This document shows, one piece after another, positions 1 to 6,727 of a DNA stretch of 10,283 nucleotides. Location of the stretch: contig JASEGW010000049.1 of assembly GCA_030017825.1 (NCBI GenBank), forward strand, positions 1 through 10,283. Direction: 5' to 3'. Position 1 is the first letter of the stretch. Every line of letters starts with the position of its first letter. A model generated the notes under the pieces. It did not search any database. It saw only the letters and a list, made by a program, of their open reading frames with translations, and had not been told where the DNA came from. The position numbers and the translations under genes were made by a program. The stretch is from a bacterium (GTDB lineage: Bacteria > UBA9089 > JAHJRX01).

Positions 1-3000
1 GGCAGCTCCATTATCTATGCTTACATTAGCAGAAGCAGCAGAAGGAGCAATGGTATCTACAATTATGCTATCATTAGCACTATTTCCAATATTACCAGCA
101 GCATCTTTAGCCCATACATAAACAGTTACTGTTCCTTCAGGGGCATTAGTAAGGGTTCCTGTAGTAGTAGTGGTGTAAGTGCCATTAGTAGTTCCTTGGT
201 TATTGGTAAAACTGTAGTAGTAGCCAGTTATACCGGAAGTGGCATCTGTAAAACCGCTCCAGGTTATGGTAAGAGTTTTTTCCTTAGAATAAGCAGCTCC
301 TCCATTTATGCTAACACTTGCACCAGAAGGAGAGGGAGATACGGTATCTAATACTACAGAAAAGGAAGAAGAGTTAGGTCCCGGACCACTGGAAACATCA
401 TCACGAGCATTGGCGTAGATAGTGTGGTTACCTTCGGTTAGAGTAATATTCTTAGAAAAGCTTCCAGTGATCCCATCAGCTGTAAAGGTTGTTATAACTT
501 CATCACCTAAAGGTATTGTAGTATTATAAGAAGTAGAAGTCCTAGCCCGAATCCAGTATTTAGTAGTGCCATTTACATTAGTAGCTGCCCAATTACTAGG
601 TTTAGTAAAAGATACTACTCCTGATTTTCTAAAAGAAGCGCCAGATTCTTCAGTACCATCTGTTGCAGATAAAGTTACCCAAGAACTATTGTTGTAATAT
701 TCCCAGGCAATTCTTCCATCTATACTACCAGGGGTAGAGATCTTGAGATGAATGCGATCAAACTTATCTATATTTCCAATATATAGAGCATGGTTAGTAG
801 TTGATGAACCTAATACAATATCATTAATAGTCCCATTAGCAGCATCTGAGGTTTCATCAATATAACTACCATTGTACCAATAAATGTTGTCTTGGGAAAG
901 ATTATTTACAAAAACTTGCACTGCTGACCACTTATCAGCAGTACCACTGATAGGAATTTGAATACCTGGAACATTAGAATCTGCATCAGGAGTTGCGTTT
1001 ACATAGTGTTTACCGTTTATGTAATTATCTACATAATTAGAGTTTAAAACATCAAAATTAGGGGCGGCAGGAGGAAGTCCTCCAGTAAGTCCAACCAAAG
1101 CATCACCATCATTTCCTGGTATATAGATACCCATTCCAGCAAGAAATTGGCTAGTATAATCGCCAGAATCATAATCTACATAAGTTATATTGCTCCAACG
1201 AGAAGTAGTAGCTACAGATCCTCGATTATAGTCTGTAACTCTTATAGTTAAAGCACCATTCCAGGAGCTATTAAAGTCTTGTTGCTTAGCGGCTACAAAT
1301 CCATATCCTGTTGTTGGAGCAGCACACCCTTCTTCACTCGTAGCACTTACCTTAACTACTTGAGGAGTGTTTTGGTCAGTAATAATGGTAAATCCATACA
1401 AATCTGTATCATTAGAAGTAAAAGTTGTATTGATAGGAGTTAAATTAATCTTATTTGCTAATTCATTGGTAGCTCCTAAAACTCTCATAGTAAAATTTAA
1501 TCCATAAGTATCATAGTGAACTCCGGCAGGAGCAGGAAGAGGAGCAGGAGTATTATTATAAGATGTATTGTTGGTAGCATTAAGATTATGTCCAGCATTA
1601 TTGTTGTCATCAAAAGTGATAGTAATCTGAGCAGTGTCCACAACAGTTACATTAACAGTTTTTTGCACATAACCATAGGTTTGTATCTTAAACTCTCCTG
1701 TGGTAGGACCAGCAGCTACATAGCCTCGATAATAACCACTAGTAGTAGATACAGTATCTTCTAATATTTCTTGTTTTACTTTAGTAGATATGGAGAATAA
1801 AGTATTGCTACTTCTCATATAGAGTCTATTATTCCATTCATCAGTATTTCCTAAGACTTTAATGGTAAAATACATACCTCTAATAGAGATACTTCCAGAA
1901 GTAATAGCTGTAGTATTGGAGTTATTTGGATTATGACCAGTTAAGGTTACTACTAATTGTCCTGTACTATCATCAGTAGATATGTGGTCCATAGTAGAAT
2001 CAACTGCTTCATTAGCAGTTACATAGCCATTTCGAGTTACTCTTAAATCTCCTGCGGTGATAGCAACAGCATTAGGAGCAATATGATAATAGTTATTTAC
2101 AGAACGATAGATATTAATTAAATTAGAGCCGACATCATTAGTATAAGATACCGTGCATCCATTCATTAGATCTGTTTCTCCTAATTCGTCTTTAACAATA
2201 ACTTTTAGAGAGTATTGCAAGCCTTCAATATTATATGTTCCTCCAGTAGTAATAGAAGTTGATTGAAGGATATTTGCGCCATTCATATTAATAAATACTT
2301 GTCCTGCAGAAGGAGTAATGGTAATACCATTTGCTCCGGTAACGCCGGTATGGGTTACTTGATAATCTACAAAGCCCACTCGTTGGATATCTAAATCTGA
2401 AAGAGAAGCAGCAGTATTTGCCCAATAATAGTAATAACCGTTACTAGTAGTTGGGGATAAGGTAGCAAATGTATAAGTAGTGCAATTAGTGGAATAGAAG
2501 TTGTTTGTTTGTTCATCTATTTCATCTCTATTATAGATTTTTAATCCAAACTCCATTCCCTTTACATTATTTATAGAGCCTGTGGAAATAGAAGTAGCTT
2601 TGCTGTAAGTTCCCAAATTAATTATGGTTTGATTGCTTTGAGATGTAGCAAAACTATTAAATCCAGTATTAGTTACATTAGCATTTATGTAACCAGCGGT
2701 GGTACTAACTACTTTGTTTAAGACTAAAGCCGAGGATGTTCCTAAAGTATTAGCCCAATATATAATTGTTCCTCCAGCAGGAGCATAGGTAGGAGTAGTT
2801 GCGGCATATGTCTTAGTATTTATATTTCCTACATTCATCGCTCCATCAATATTTCCACCTAATTCGTCAGCTATTACTACTTTTAAACCAAATTTGTTTT
2901 GAGATTCTTTAGTTTGAGAATTAGCAGCAGAAGCAGAAGGTGCAGTATCAGAAACAATGCTTGTAACATATCCTTTTGTAGCGTGTTGAGGAACACTTAT

Positions 3001-4101
3001 AGTTACACTATAACTTGTTCCTGCAGGAATGGTACATCCAAAATCATCTGCATTAGTTGGATTAACTATTGAGCTTCCAAGAGATGGGCTAACAGCTACT
3101 CCGCTTACAAACAATGTAGATAAGAGCGTATTATCTGCTTCTCTGTTAGTAGTAATATGAACAGTAAATTTATTTGCAGAGTTGCAAGTGGTTTGGGGAC
3201 TACTTGCTGTATCAGGAACATTTACTGAAGTAATATTATAATTTAAAAACCCTACTGAACCTAAATTGGTAACATTTATAGTTCCTGTGGTACTATTAAC
3301 TGGTTTAGGAATACCATATACTGCTGTAGAACCGTATCTTACGCCACTTGTGCCACTAAAATTAATAGTTGCCGTAGCATTAGTTATTTCACTTCCAAAT
3401 TCATTTTTAACGGTTACTTTAACGGTAAAAAGGTTTGAGGAATTATATGTGGTTTGTGTGCCATCTGCAGTAGCAGGAACACTTACTGAGGTAATATCAT
3501 AATTAAGATAGCCTACAGATCCTAACCCATCAACATCTATGGTTCCAGGGGCACTTCCTACTGGTTTAGGAATACCATATACTGCTGTAGAACCGTATCT
3601 TACGCCACTTGTGCCACTAAAATTAATAGTTGCCGTAGCATTAGTTATTTCACTTCCAAATTCATTTTTAACGGTTACTTTAATTGTAAATTGATGCTGG
3701 ATTGTTTTTGAATTAGGATTTGCTGAAGAACTCCAAGAAGTAGAGGATATGGTGGAATTTAAATAACCATTATCACCAAGATCATAACTCTCAATTTTAA
3801 AATTGTTGCCATTGGAAATATCAGTGGTTCCATTATTAAAGTCTATATTGTTATAGAAAGAAACTATTCCTGTTCCGGATTTTTCGATGATTGCATTGTC
3901 GCCACTGGTATTTAAATTTCCATCTGGTCCTGGTAAAGTCAATCTTATAGTTCCTTCACTGGTAATACTGCTTCCAAACTCATTTTGAACATTAACTTGA
4001 ATGTCACCTGCGGCAGAATATCCATGAGTAACTGTAAACAATAAGAAAAGGATGGTAAAAAGGACTGAAAGAAAGAGGGTTTTTTTATTTTTATTTAACA
4101 T
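1..4101 (-). CDS. Large secreted multi-repeat Ig-like surface protein (N-terminal 1,367 residues; gene continues past the left edge)
   Basis: The minus-strand frame from the ATG at 4101-4099 is open to base 1; the C-terminus and stop lie outside the window. A GAAGG ribosome site sits 9 bases before the ATG. Residues 1-31 are a signal peptide: a lysine-rich start, a hydrophobic core (about 8-24), and a YSAA cleavage region. About nine tandem beta-rich modules follow, each opening with a pattern like FTIKVTVKNEFGSEIT, near residues 34, 138, 225, 312, 404, 518, 630, 745 and 870. Residues about 1100-1190 form a domain with WEYYN, SFTKPSNW and YWIRAR motifs, resembling a module I recall from surface and phage-tail proteins. 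Ig/FN3-like modules with AKDAAGN and DTIAPS linkers run to the edge. The protein is rich in Asn, Thr and Ser, and I see only three Cys. It is presumably exported and displayed on the cell surface. Substrate or partner is unknown; adhesin, S-layer or envelope structural protein are all possible. Confidence 0.88.
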   Translation of the reverse strand, partial: MLNKNKKTLFLSVLFTILFLLFTVTHGYSAAGDIQVNVQNEFGSSITSEGTIRLTLPGPDGNLNTSGDNAIIEKSGTGIVSFYNNIDFNNGTTDISNGNNFKIESYDLGDNGYLNSTISSTSWSSSANPNSKTIQHQFTIKVTVKNEFGSEITNATATINFSGTSGVRYGSTAVYGIPKPVGSAPGTIDVDGLGSVGYLNYDITSVSVPATADGTQTTYNSSNLFTVKVTVKNEFGSEITNATATINFSGTSGVRYGSTAVYGIPKPVNSTTGTINVTNLGSVGFLNYNITSVNVPDTASSPQTTCNSANKFTVHITTNREADNTLLSTLFVSGVAVSPSLGSSIVNPTNADDFGCTIPAGTSYSVTISVPQHATKGYVTSIVSDTAPSASAANSQTKESQNKFGLKVVIADELGGNIDGAMNVGNINTKTYAATTPTYAPAGGTIIYWANTLGTSSALVLNKVVSTTAGYINANVTNTGFNSFATSQSNQTIINLGTYSKATSISTGSINNVKGMEFGLKIYNRDEIDEQTNNFYSTNCTTYTFATLSPTTSNGYYYYWANTAASLSDLDIQRVGFVDYQVTHTGVTGANGITITPSAGQVFINMNGANILQSTSITTGGTYNIEGLQYSLKVIVKDELGETDLMNGCTVSYTNDVGSNLINIYRSVNNYYHIAPNAVAITAGDLRVTRNGYVTANEAVDSTMDHISTDDSTGQLVVTLTGHNPNNSNTTAITSGSISIRGMYFTIKVLGNTDEWNNRLYMRSSNTLFSISTKVKQEILEDTVSTTSGYYRGYVAAGPTTGEFKIQTYGYVQKTVNVTVVDTAQITITFDDNNNAGHNLNATNNTSYNNTPAPLPAPAGVHYDTYGLNFTMRVLGATNELANKINLTPINTTFTSNDTDLYGFTIITDQNTPQVVKVSATSEEGCAAPTTGYGFVAAKQQDFNSSWNGALTIRVTDYNRGSVATTSRWSNITYVDYDSGDYTSQFLAGMGIYIPGNDGDALVGLTGGLPPAAPNFDVLNSNYVDNYINGKHYVNATPDADSNVPGIQIPISGTADKWSAVQVFVNNLSQDNIYWYNGSYIDETSDAANGTINDIVLGSSTTNHALYIGNIDKFDRIHLKISTPGSIDGRIAWEYYNNSSWVTLSATDGTEESGASFRKSGVVSFTKPSNWAATNVNGTTKYWIRARTSTSYNTTIPLGDEVITTFTADGITGSFSKNITLTEGNHTIYANARDDVSSGPGPNSSSFSVVLDTVSPSPSGASVSINGGAAYSKEKTLTITWSGFTDATSGITGYYYSFTNNQGTTNGTYTTTTTGTLTNAPEGTVTVYVWAKDAAGNIGNSANDSIIVDTIAPSAASANVSIDNGAA
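3299..3683. repeat. Two identical 124-bp direct repeats inside the surface-protein gene (3299-3422 and 3560-3683)
   Basis: Bases 3299-3422 and 3560-3683 are identical at all 124 positions. They are offset by 261 bp, exactly 87 codons, so the repeat is in frame and matches the 87-residue protein module. They encode residues about 140-181 and 227-268, the part reading KNEFGSEIT through YGIPKP. The stretches on either side within the same modules have diverged (for example APGTIDVDG against TTGTINVTN), so the identity is confined to a sharply bounded block. Confidence 0.95.
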
Positions 4102-4469
4102 AACCAGCACCTTCTTTCAGCAGTTTTTATGTTATTTTTAATAAAAATTGTATGGTTATTATTGAATATTTTGTTATTAGGATTATTATTAAAATTGGAG
4201 AAATAATGAGAATTAGTAGAAGGATTGACAAAAAAATAAACTGACCCCATCCCGGATTTTTCGGTAATTATACTATCACCGCCCAGATTTACATCCGATC
4301 CGAGTAAAGTCAGTCTTATAGTCCCCTCATTGGTAATAGTGCTTCCGAAATCGTTTTTAGTAATCGTGCTTTTGAACTTATGAACGTTGAATTGAATTAT
4401 GCTTGAAGCGGGGTAGCTGTTATCAATGAAGAGAAATAAGAAATAATTTGCTTTATTTCTCTTCAACAT
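4095..4469 (-). pseudogene. Decayed, truncated duplicate of the N-terminus of the adjacent surface-protein gene
   Basis: A 124-codon frame starts at the ATG at 4469-4467, with AAGGGAAG 8 bases upstream, and stops at 4097-4095. It therefore overlaps the start of the large gene by 7 bases. Residues FGSTITNEGTIRLTLLGSDVN align with FGSSITSEGTIRLTLPGPDGN of the large protein, and EKSGMGSVYFF aligns with EKSGTGIVSFY. The DNA is also clearly alike (about 4311-4360 against 3937-3985). The copy looks broken. The hydrophobic core of the signal peptide is shortened to about seven residues and followed by Asp. About eight residues are inserted before NDFGS, and after the first module it drifts into Asn-rich, Lys-rich sequence ending RRCWLC. 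It could be a remnant of tandem duplication, or a translated leader coupled to the large gene. An upstream ATG at 4529 is in frame but lies inside the promoter, so I prefer 4469. Confidence 0.6.
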
Positions 4470-4499
4470 GATATTTACTTCCCTTAACGTTCTAATTAT

Positions 4500-4529
4500 A
4501 TTATGCCATATAAAGTATATAAATGTCAA
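4500..4529 (-). promoter_or_regulatory. Sigma-70-type promoter for the decayed copy and probably the surface-protein gene
   Basis: On the minus strand, TTGACA (4529-4524) and CATAAT (4505-4500) are separated by 18 bases, with TG one base before the -10 box (extended -10). A start near 4493 would leave about 24 bases before the ATG at 4469. I see no comparable promoter between 4469 and 4101, so transcripts of the large gene probably begin here and pass through the decayed copy. Confidence 0.6.
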
Positions 4530-4870
4530 ATCAAGAATATAATAAGTATAAATAGTTTATTATCAGTTATTTAAATTATATCATAATTAATAAAACATAA
4601 TAAAGTATATAAAAGACAAAGTTAAATTTTCTAAAAAAGTAGACTAAATTTGAATTTAAGTTTTGTAAACACTGATATAAAAGAAGATAGAAGTTTACTG
4701 CTTATATTTAAATTGAACTCAGGTTAAAATAGCTTTAAAAAGAAAAAATTATGAATAACCAATTCTAAATCCGCATTAGGATTGGTGTGAAATTGGTAAA
4801 ATTGATAATGAAAACAGGAAAATAATTTTAAAGCAAGTTGAAAGTGGGTATAATACAGTTTAAAAATTCC
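4530..4870. other. AT-rich divergent intergenic region without a convincing gene
   Basis: This stretch lies between the surface-protein promoter and the tsaC promoter and is extremely AT-rich. It contains a near-copy of the promoter-region sequence (4600-4620 matches 4510-4530 at 19 of 21 positions) and one end of a dispersed repeat (4715-4728). A TATAAT at 4849-4854 has no good -35 partner. Reading frames here are short and low in complexity. Confidence 0.6.
4715..4728 (-). repeat. Dispersed 14-bp repeat, inverted copy of 8590-8603
   Basis: GAACTCAGGTTAAA here is the exact reverse complement of TTTAACCTGAGTTC at 8590-8603. Matching continues at one of the next two bases (15 of 16 overall). 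Both copies are intergenic. The length alone is only modest evidence in AT-rich DNA, but the GC-containing core CTGAGTTC/GAACTCAG makes chance less likely. Confidence 0.45.
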
Positions 4871-4899
4871 TTGACGGTTAGAAAAAATTGTAATAATAT
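4871..4899 (+). promoter_or_regulatory. Sigma-70-type promoter of tsaC
   Basis: TTGACG at 4871-4876 and TAATAT at 4894-4899 are spaced by 17 bases. The predicted start near 4906 leaves a short leader that contains the AAGGA ribosome site at 4911-4915, ten bases before the ATG. It probably drives tsaC and the phosphatase gene, possibly reading on into rpiB. Confidence 0.6.
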
Positions 4900-4925
4900 A
4901 AAAAAGCACTAAGGAAAAAATATAA

Positions 4926-5576
4926 ATGAATGAGATGAAAGAAACAAGTAAGGTTATTTGTATTGATCCGAAGAATATTGAAAAATCAAAGATTATATCA
5001 GTAGTAAGTTATTTAAAAGAAGGCAAGGTAGTTGCTTTTCCTACAGATACGGTTTATGGATTAGGAGCAGATATTGAGGATGAAATGGCGGTAAGAAGAA
5101 TATTTTATATTAAAAATCGTTCTTTTAATAAACCATTGATGTTATTAATTTCAAATATAGATGAAGTCAGTAAACTTGCAAAAGATATATCATCTTCTAT
5201 TTATAAATTAATAAATAAGTATTGGCCAGGACCTCTTACTATTATTTTAAAAGCAAGGAGAAAAATATTTGGCATTACCTCTGATGATCAAAAAATTGCT
5301 TTAAGAGTTCCTGATAGTAAAATTGCTTTAACTTTAATTAAAGAATTTGGCAAGCCAATTACTGCTCCTAGTGCTAATTTATCGGGAGAAGAGAATCTTA
5401 TTACTGCTGAGGAAGTAAAAAAGGAGTTAGGAGATAAAGTTGATTTAATAGTAGATGGAGGGCAATGTAAGCATAGGAAACCTTCAACTATAATAGATTT
5501 GTCGTGCGCTAAGCCTATTTTACTTCGAGAAGGCAGTATTAGTTTTATGGATATTATGAGTGTATATGAAGGATAA
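4926..5576 (+). CDS. tsaC: L-threonylcarbamoyladenylate synthase (TsaC/Sua5/YwlC family)
   Basis: This cytoplasmic enzyme of the YrdC domain family makes threonylcarbamoyl-AMP from threonine, bicarbonate and ATP. That is the first step of the t6A37 modification in tRNAs reading ANN codons. The 216-residue protein holds the family signatures in order: PTDTVYGLG (39-47), the KxR...PL motif K63-R65-P70-L71, YWPGPLT (99-105), R127, SANLSG (149-154) and ST (187-188). The usual KxRP has Ser in place of Pro. It ends after the YrdC domain, so it is the short TsaC form without the extra Sua5 domain. ATG 4926 is chosen because AAGGA lies 10 bases upstream; the next ATG (4935) would be too far from it. 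The following gene starts 9 bases after the stop, so the two are very likely one transcript. The order tsaC-ywlE-rpiB matches the ywlC-ywlE-ywlF order of Bacillus. Confidence 0.93.
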   Translation: MNEMKETSKVICIDPKNIEKSKIISVVSYLKEGKVVAFPTDTVYGLGADIEDEMAVRRIFYIKNRSFNKPLMLLISNIDEVSKLAKDISSSIYKLINKYWPGPLTIILKARRKIFGITSDDQKIALRVPDSKIALTLIKEFGKPITAPSANLSGEENLITAEEVKKELGDKVDLIVDGGQCKHRKPSTIIDLSCAKPILLREGSISFMDIMSVYEG

Positions 5577-5585
5577 GTTTGTATT

Positions 5586-6050
5586 GTGAAAAAGAAAATA
5601 AACTCTATTTTATTTGTGTGTACTGGAAATACTTGTCGTAGCGTGATTGCAGAGTATACCTTTAAAGAAATAATAAGAAATAGCGATTTATCTGATTTCA
5701 ATATAAGTTCAGCTGGAATTGCTGCTTTAATAGGGGTTGGCTTACTAGAAAATACCAAAAAAGTCTTAGAAAGAAATAATATTCCCATTAAGAGTCATAG
5801 TCCTACTCAGATAGAAGAAAATCTAATAGATAAGAGTGATTTGATTTTGACTATGGCTAGATTTCACAAGGAACGTTTATGTTTTGATTATCCAAATAGT
5901 AGTAATAGAATTTATTTATTAGGAGAATATGTGGAAAACAAAATTGCAGATATTATGGATCCTTATGGATGTTCTATAGAAATATATGAGGAATGTTTTT
6001 GGGAGATAAGAAAATATTTAGATAAATTATTGATGAAAATTAAAGCTTAA
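5586..6050 (+). CDS. ywlE: Low-molecular-weight protein phosphatase, YwlE arginine-phosphatase type
   Basis: The 154-residue protein has the low-molecular-weight tyrosine phosphatase fold signature. The P-loop is CTGNTCRS at residues 12-19 (nucleophile C12, R18), and the C-terminal DPYG places the general acid at D125. Thr16 in the loop corresponds to Thr11 of Bacillus YwlE, the residue associated with phosphoarginine rather than phosphotyrosine preference. DPYG also parallels the DPFG of YwlE. The residue after CRS is Val rather than the common Pro. The start is GTG 5586, because an in-frame stop (5574-5576, also the tsaC stop) excludes upstream starts. The GAAGGA at 5568-5573 is 12 bases away, slightly long, and lies inside the tsaC 3' end, suggesting coupling. 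Family membership is firm; arginine phosphatase is an inference from Thr16 and gene order, and tyrosine phosphatase remains possible. No McsB kinase is in the window. Confidence 0.88.
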   Translation: MKKKINSILFVCTGNTCRSVIAEYTFKEIIRNSDLSDFNISSAGIAALIGVGLLENTKKVLERNNIPIKSHSPTQIEENLIDKSDLILTMARFHKERLCFDYPNSSNRIYLLGEYVENKIADIMDPYGCSIEIYEECFWEIRKYLDKLLMKIKA

Positions 6051-6072
6051 AAGCTCTTTTGGCTTAAATTTT
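6036..6072 (+). terminator. Weak possible intrinsic terminator after the phosphatase gene
   Basis: AAAATTAAAGC (6036-6046) can pair with GCTTAAATTTT (6062-6072) with one mismatch around a 15-base loop. The left arm lies in the last codons of the gene. The stem is AT-rich and the T-run is part of the stem, so termination may be leaky. Confidence 0.35.
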
Positions 6073-6084
6073 ATTAGATTATTT

Positions 6085-6152
6085 GTAACTATTCAGCAAT
6101 GTTCAATGTAACAACATATTTCCTTAGTGCGAAGTTTATGCTGAATAGTTAC
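6085..6152. mobile_element. 68-bp miniature inverted-repeat transposable element with IS66-type ends
   Basis: The element begins GTAACTATTCAGCA (6085-6098) and ends TGCTGAATAGTTAC (6139-6152), a perfect 14-bp terminal inverted repeat around a 40-base interior with no coding capacity. It is flanked on both sides by the same 8-bp sequence GATTATTT (6077-6084 and 6153-6160), a target-site duplication. Ends starting 5'-GTAA and 8-bp duplications are hallmarks of the IS66 family, so this is probably a non-autonomous derivative moved by such a transposase, which is not in the window. It is inserted in the gap between the phosphatase gene and rpiB, and its palindromic ends could form a hairpin in the transcript. 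Confidence 0.8.
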
Positions 6153-6227
6153 GATTATTTCTTAAATGGGTATGCAGAAATTTCAAAAAATGTAAAACTA
6201 AAAACTATAAGTACCACCGCGTATACA

Positions 6228-6241
6228 TATAATTGTATAAT
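6228..6241 (+). promoter_or_regulatory. Possible -10 elements upstream of rpiB
   Basis: Two overlapping-range TATAAT hexamers occur at 6228-6233 and 6236-6241, but neither has a recognisable -35 box about 17 bases upstream. In DNA this AT-rich they may be chance. rpiB could instead be read through from tsaC. Confidence 0.22.
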
Positions 6242-6259
6242 TAAAAAACAAGGTTTATT

Positions 6260-6712
6260 ATGAAAGTATATATTGGTTGCGACCATGCTGGATTTTTTTT
6301 AAAAGAGGAAATTAAAAAATATTTAGAACAGCAGGAGCATGAAATTATTGACTTTGGTGCTTATAGTAATGATTCTGTAGATTATCCAGATCATGGGTTT
6401 CTAGTGGCTAAAGAAGTGGCAAATCATGAAGAGAGTAGAGGGATATTGGTTTGTGGGACGGGCATAGGAATGAGTATAGTGGCTAATAAAGTTAATGGAA
6501 TAAGGGCTGCTTTATGTCACAATATTGAAACAGCTAAATTAGCCAGAGAACATAATCATGCAAATGTATTAGTGTTAGGAAGTAAAATTGTAAACTCATC
6601 TTTGGCTTTAGATATGGTTAGAGTGTTTTTAACTACTGAAGCCTTAGGAGATAGGCACAAAAGAAGGATAGAAAAAGTAAATGAATTAGATAAAAAAATA
6701 GCTAAACAATAA
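6260..6712 (+). CDS. rpiB: Ribose-5-phosphate isomerase B (RpiB/LacAB family)
   Basis: The enzyme interconverts ribulose 5-phosphate and ribose 5-phosphate in the non-oxidative pentose phosphate pathway, in the cytoplasm. The 150-residue length is typical. Visible signatures are CDHAG near the N-terminus (7-11), DYPD (41-44), the phosphate and active-site loop CGTGIGMS (65-72, catalytic base C65), the CHN...EHNHANVLVLG segment (86-107), and GDRHKRRI (130-137). The intact Cys and the RHxRR tail fit RpiB better than LacA/LacB or the related allose-6-phosphate isomerases. ATG 6260 has AAGG 6 bases upstream. The stop codon sits in the loop of the terminator that follows. Its product is the precursor of PRPP, which links it to the pyr genes downstream. 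Confidence 0.94.
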   Translation: MKVYIGCDHAGFFLKEEIKKYLEQQEHEIIDFGAYSNDSVDYPDHGFLVAKEVANHEESRGILVCGTGIGMSIVANKVNGIRAALCHNIETAKLAREHNHANVLVLGSKIVNSSLALDMVRVFLTTEALGDRHKRRIEKVNELDKKIAKQ

Positions 6713-6727
6713 TGTTTAGCTATTTTT
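6694..6727 (+). terminator. Strong intrinsic terminator of rpiB
   Basis: Bases 6694-6707 and 6714-6727 form a perfect 14-bp stem with a 6-base loop. The core is ATAGCTAAAC/GTTTAGCTAT flanked by an A-run and a T-run. The rpiB stop codon TAA (6710-6712) is in the loop, so the stem is partly coding sequence. This separates rpiB from the pyr transcript. Confidence 0.8.

Noticed and set aside
1516..1764. Plus-strand open frame of 82 codons
   Set aside because: It is antisense to the continuous 1,367-codon surface-protein frame and is rich in Ser and Ile as expected from the complement of repeated codons.
3266..3502. Plus-strand open frame of 78 codons with hydrophobic stretches
   Set aside because: It lies opposite the duplicated module of the surface-protein gene; the hydrophobic look comes from reading beta-rich repeat DNA backwards.
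1..4101. CRISPR array or satellite repeat suggested by many recurring AGTAGTAG and AGCAGCAG stretches
   Set aside because: The recurrences are Thr and Ala codons read on the other strand in one uninterrupted frame; there are no regular repeat-spacer units.
4780..4863. Plus-strand frame reading EIGKIDNENRKIILKQ, which looks like plausible protein
   Set aside because: It is only about 27 codons, has no start codon or ribosome site, and is preceded by a stop. It might be a gene relic, but I cannot support one.
4724..4909. Minus-strand open frame of 61 codons
   Set aside because: It covers the tsaC promoter, is low in complexity and aromatic-rich, and shows no recognisable features.
5288..5788. 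Minus-strand open frame of 166 codons
   Set aside because: It is antisense to tsaC and the phosphatase gene, both of which have intact catalytic motifs.
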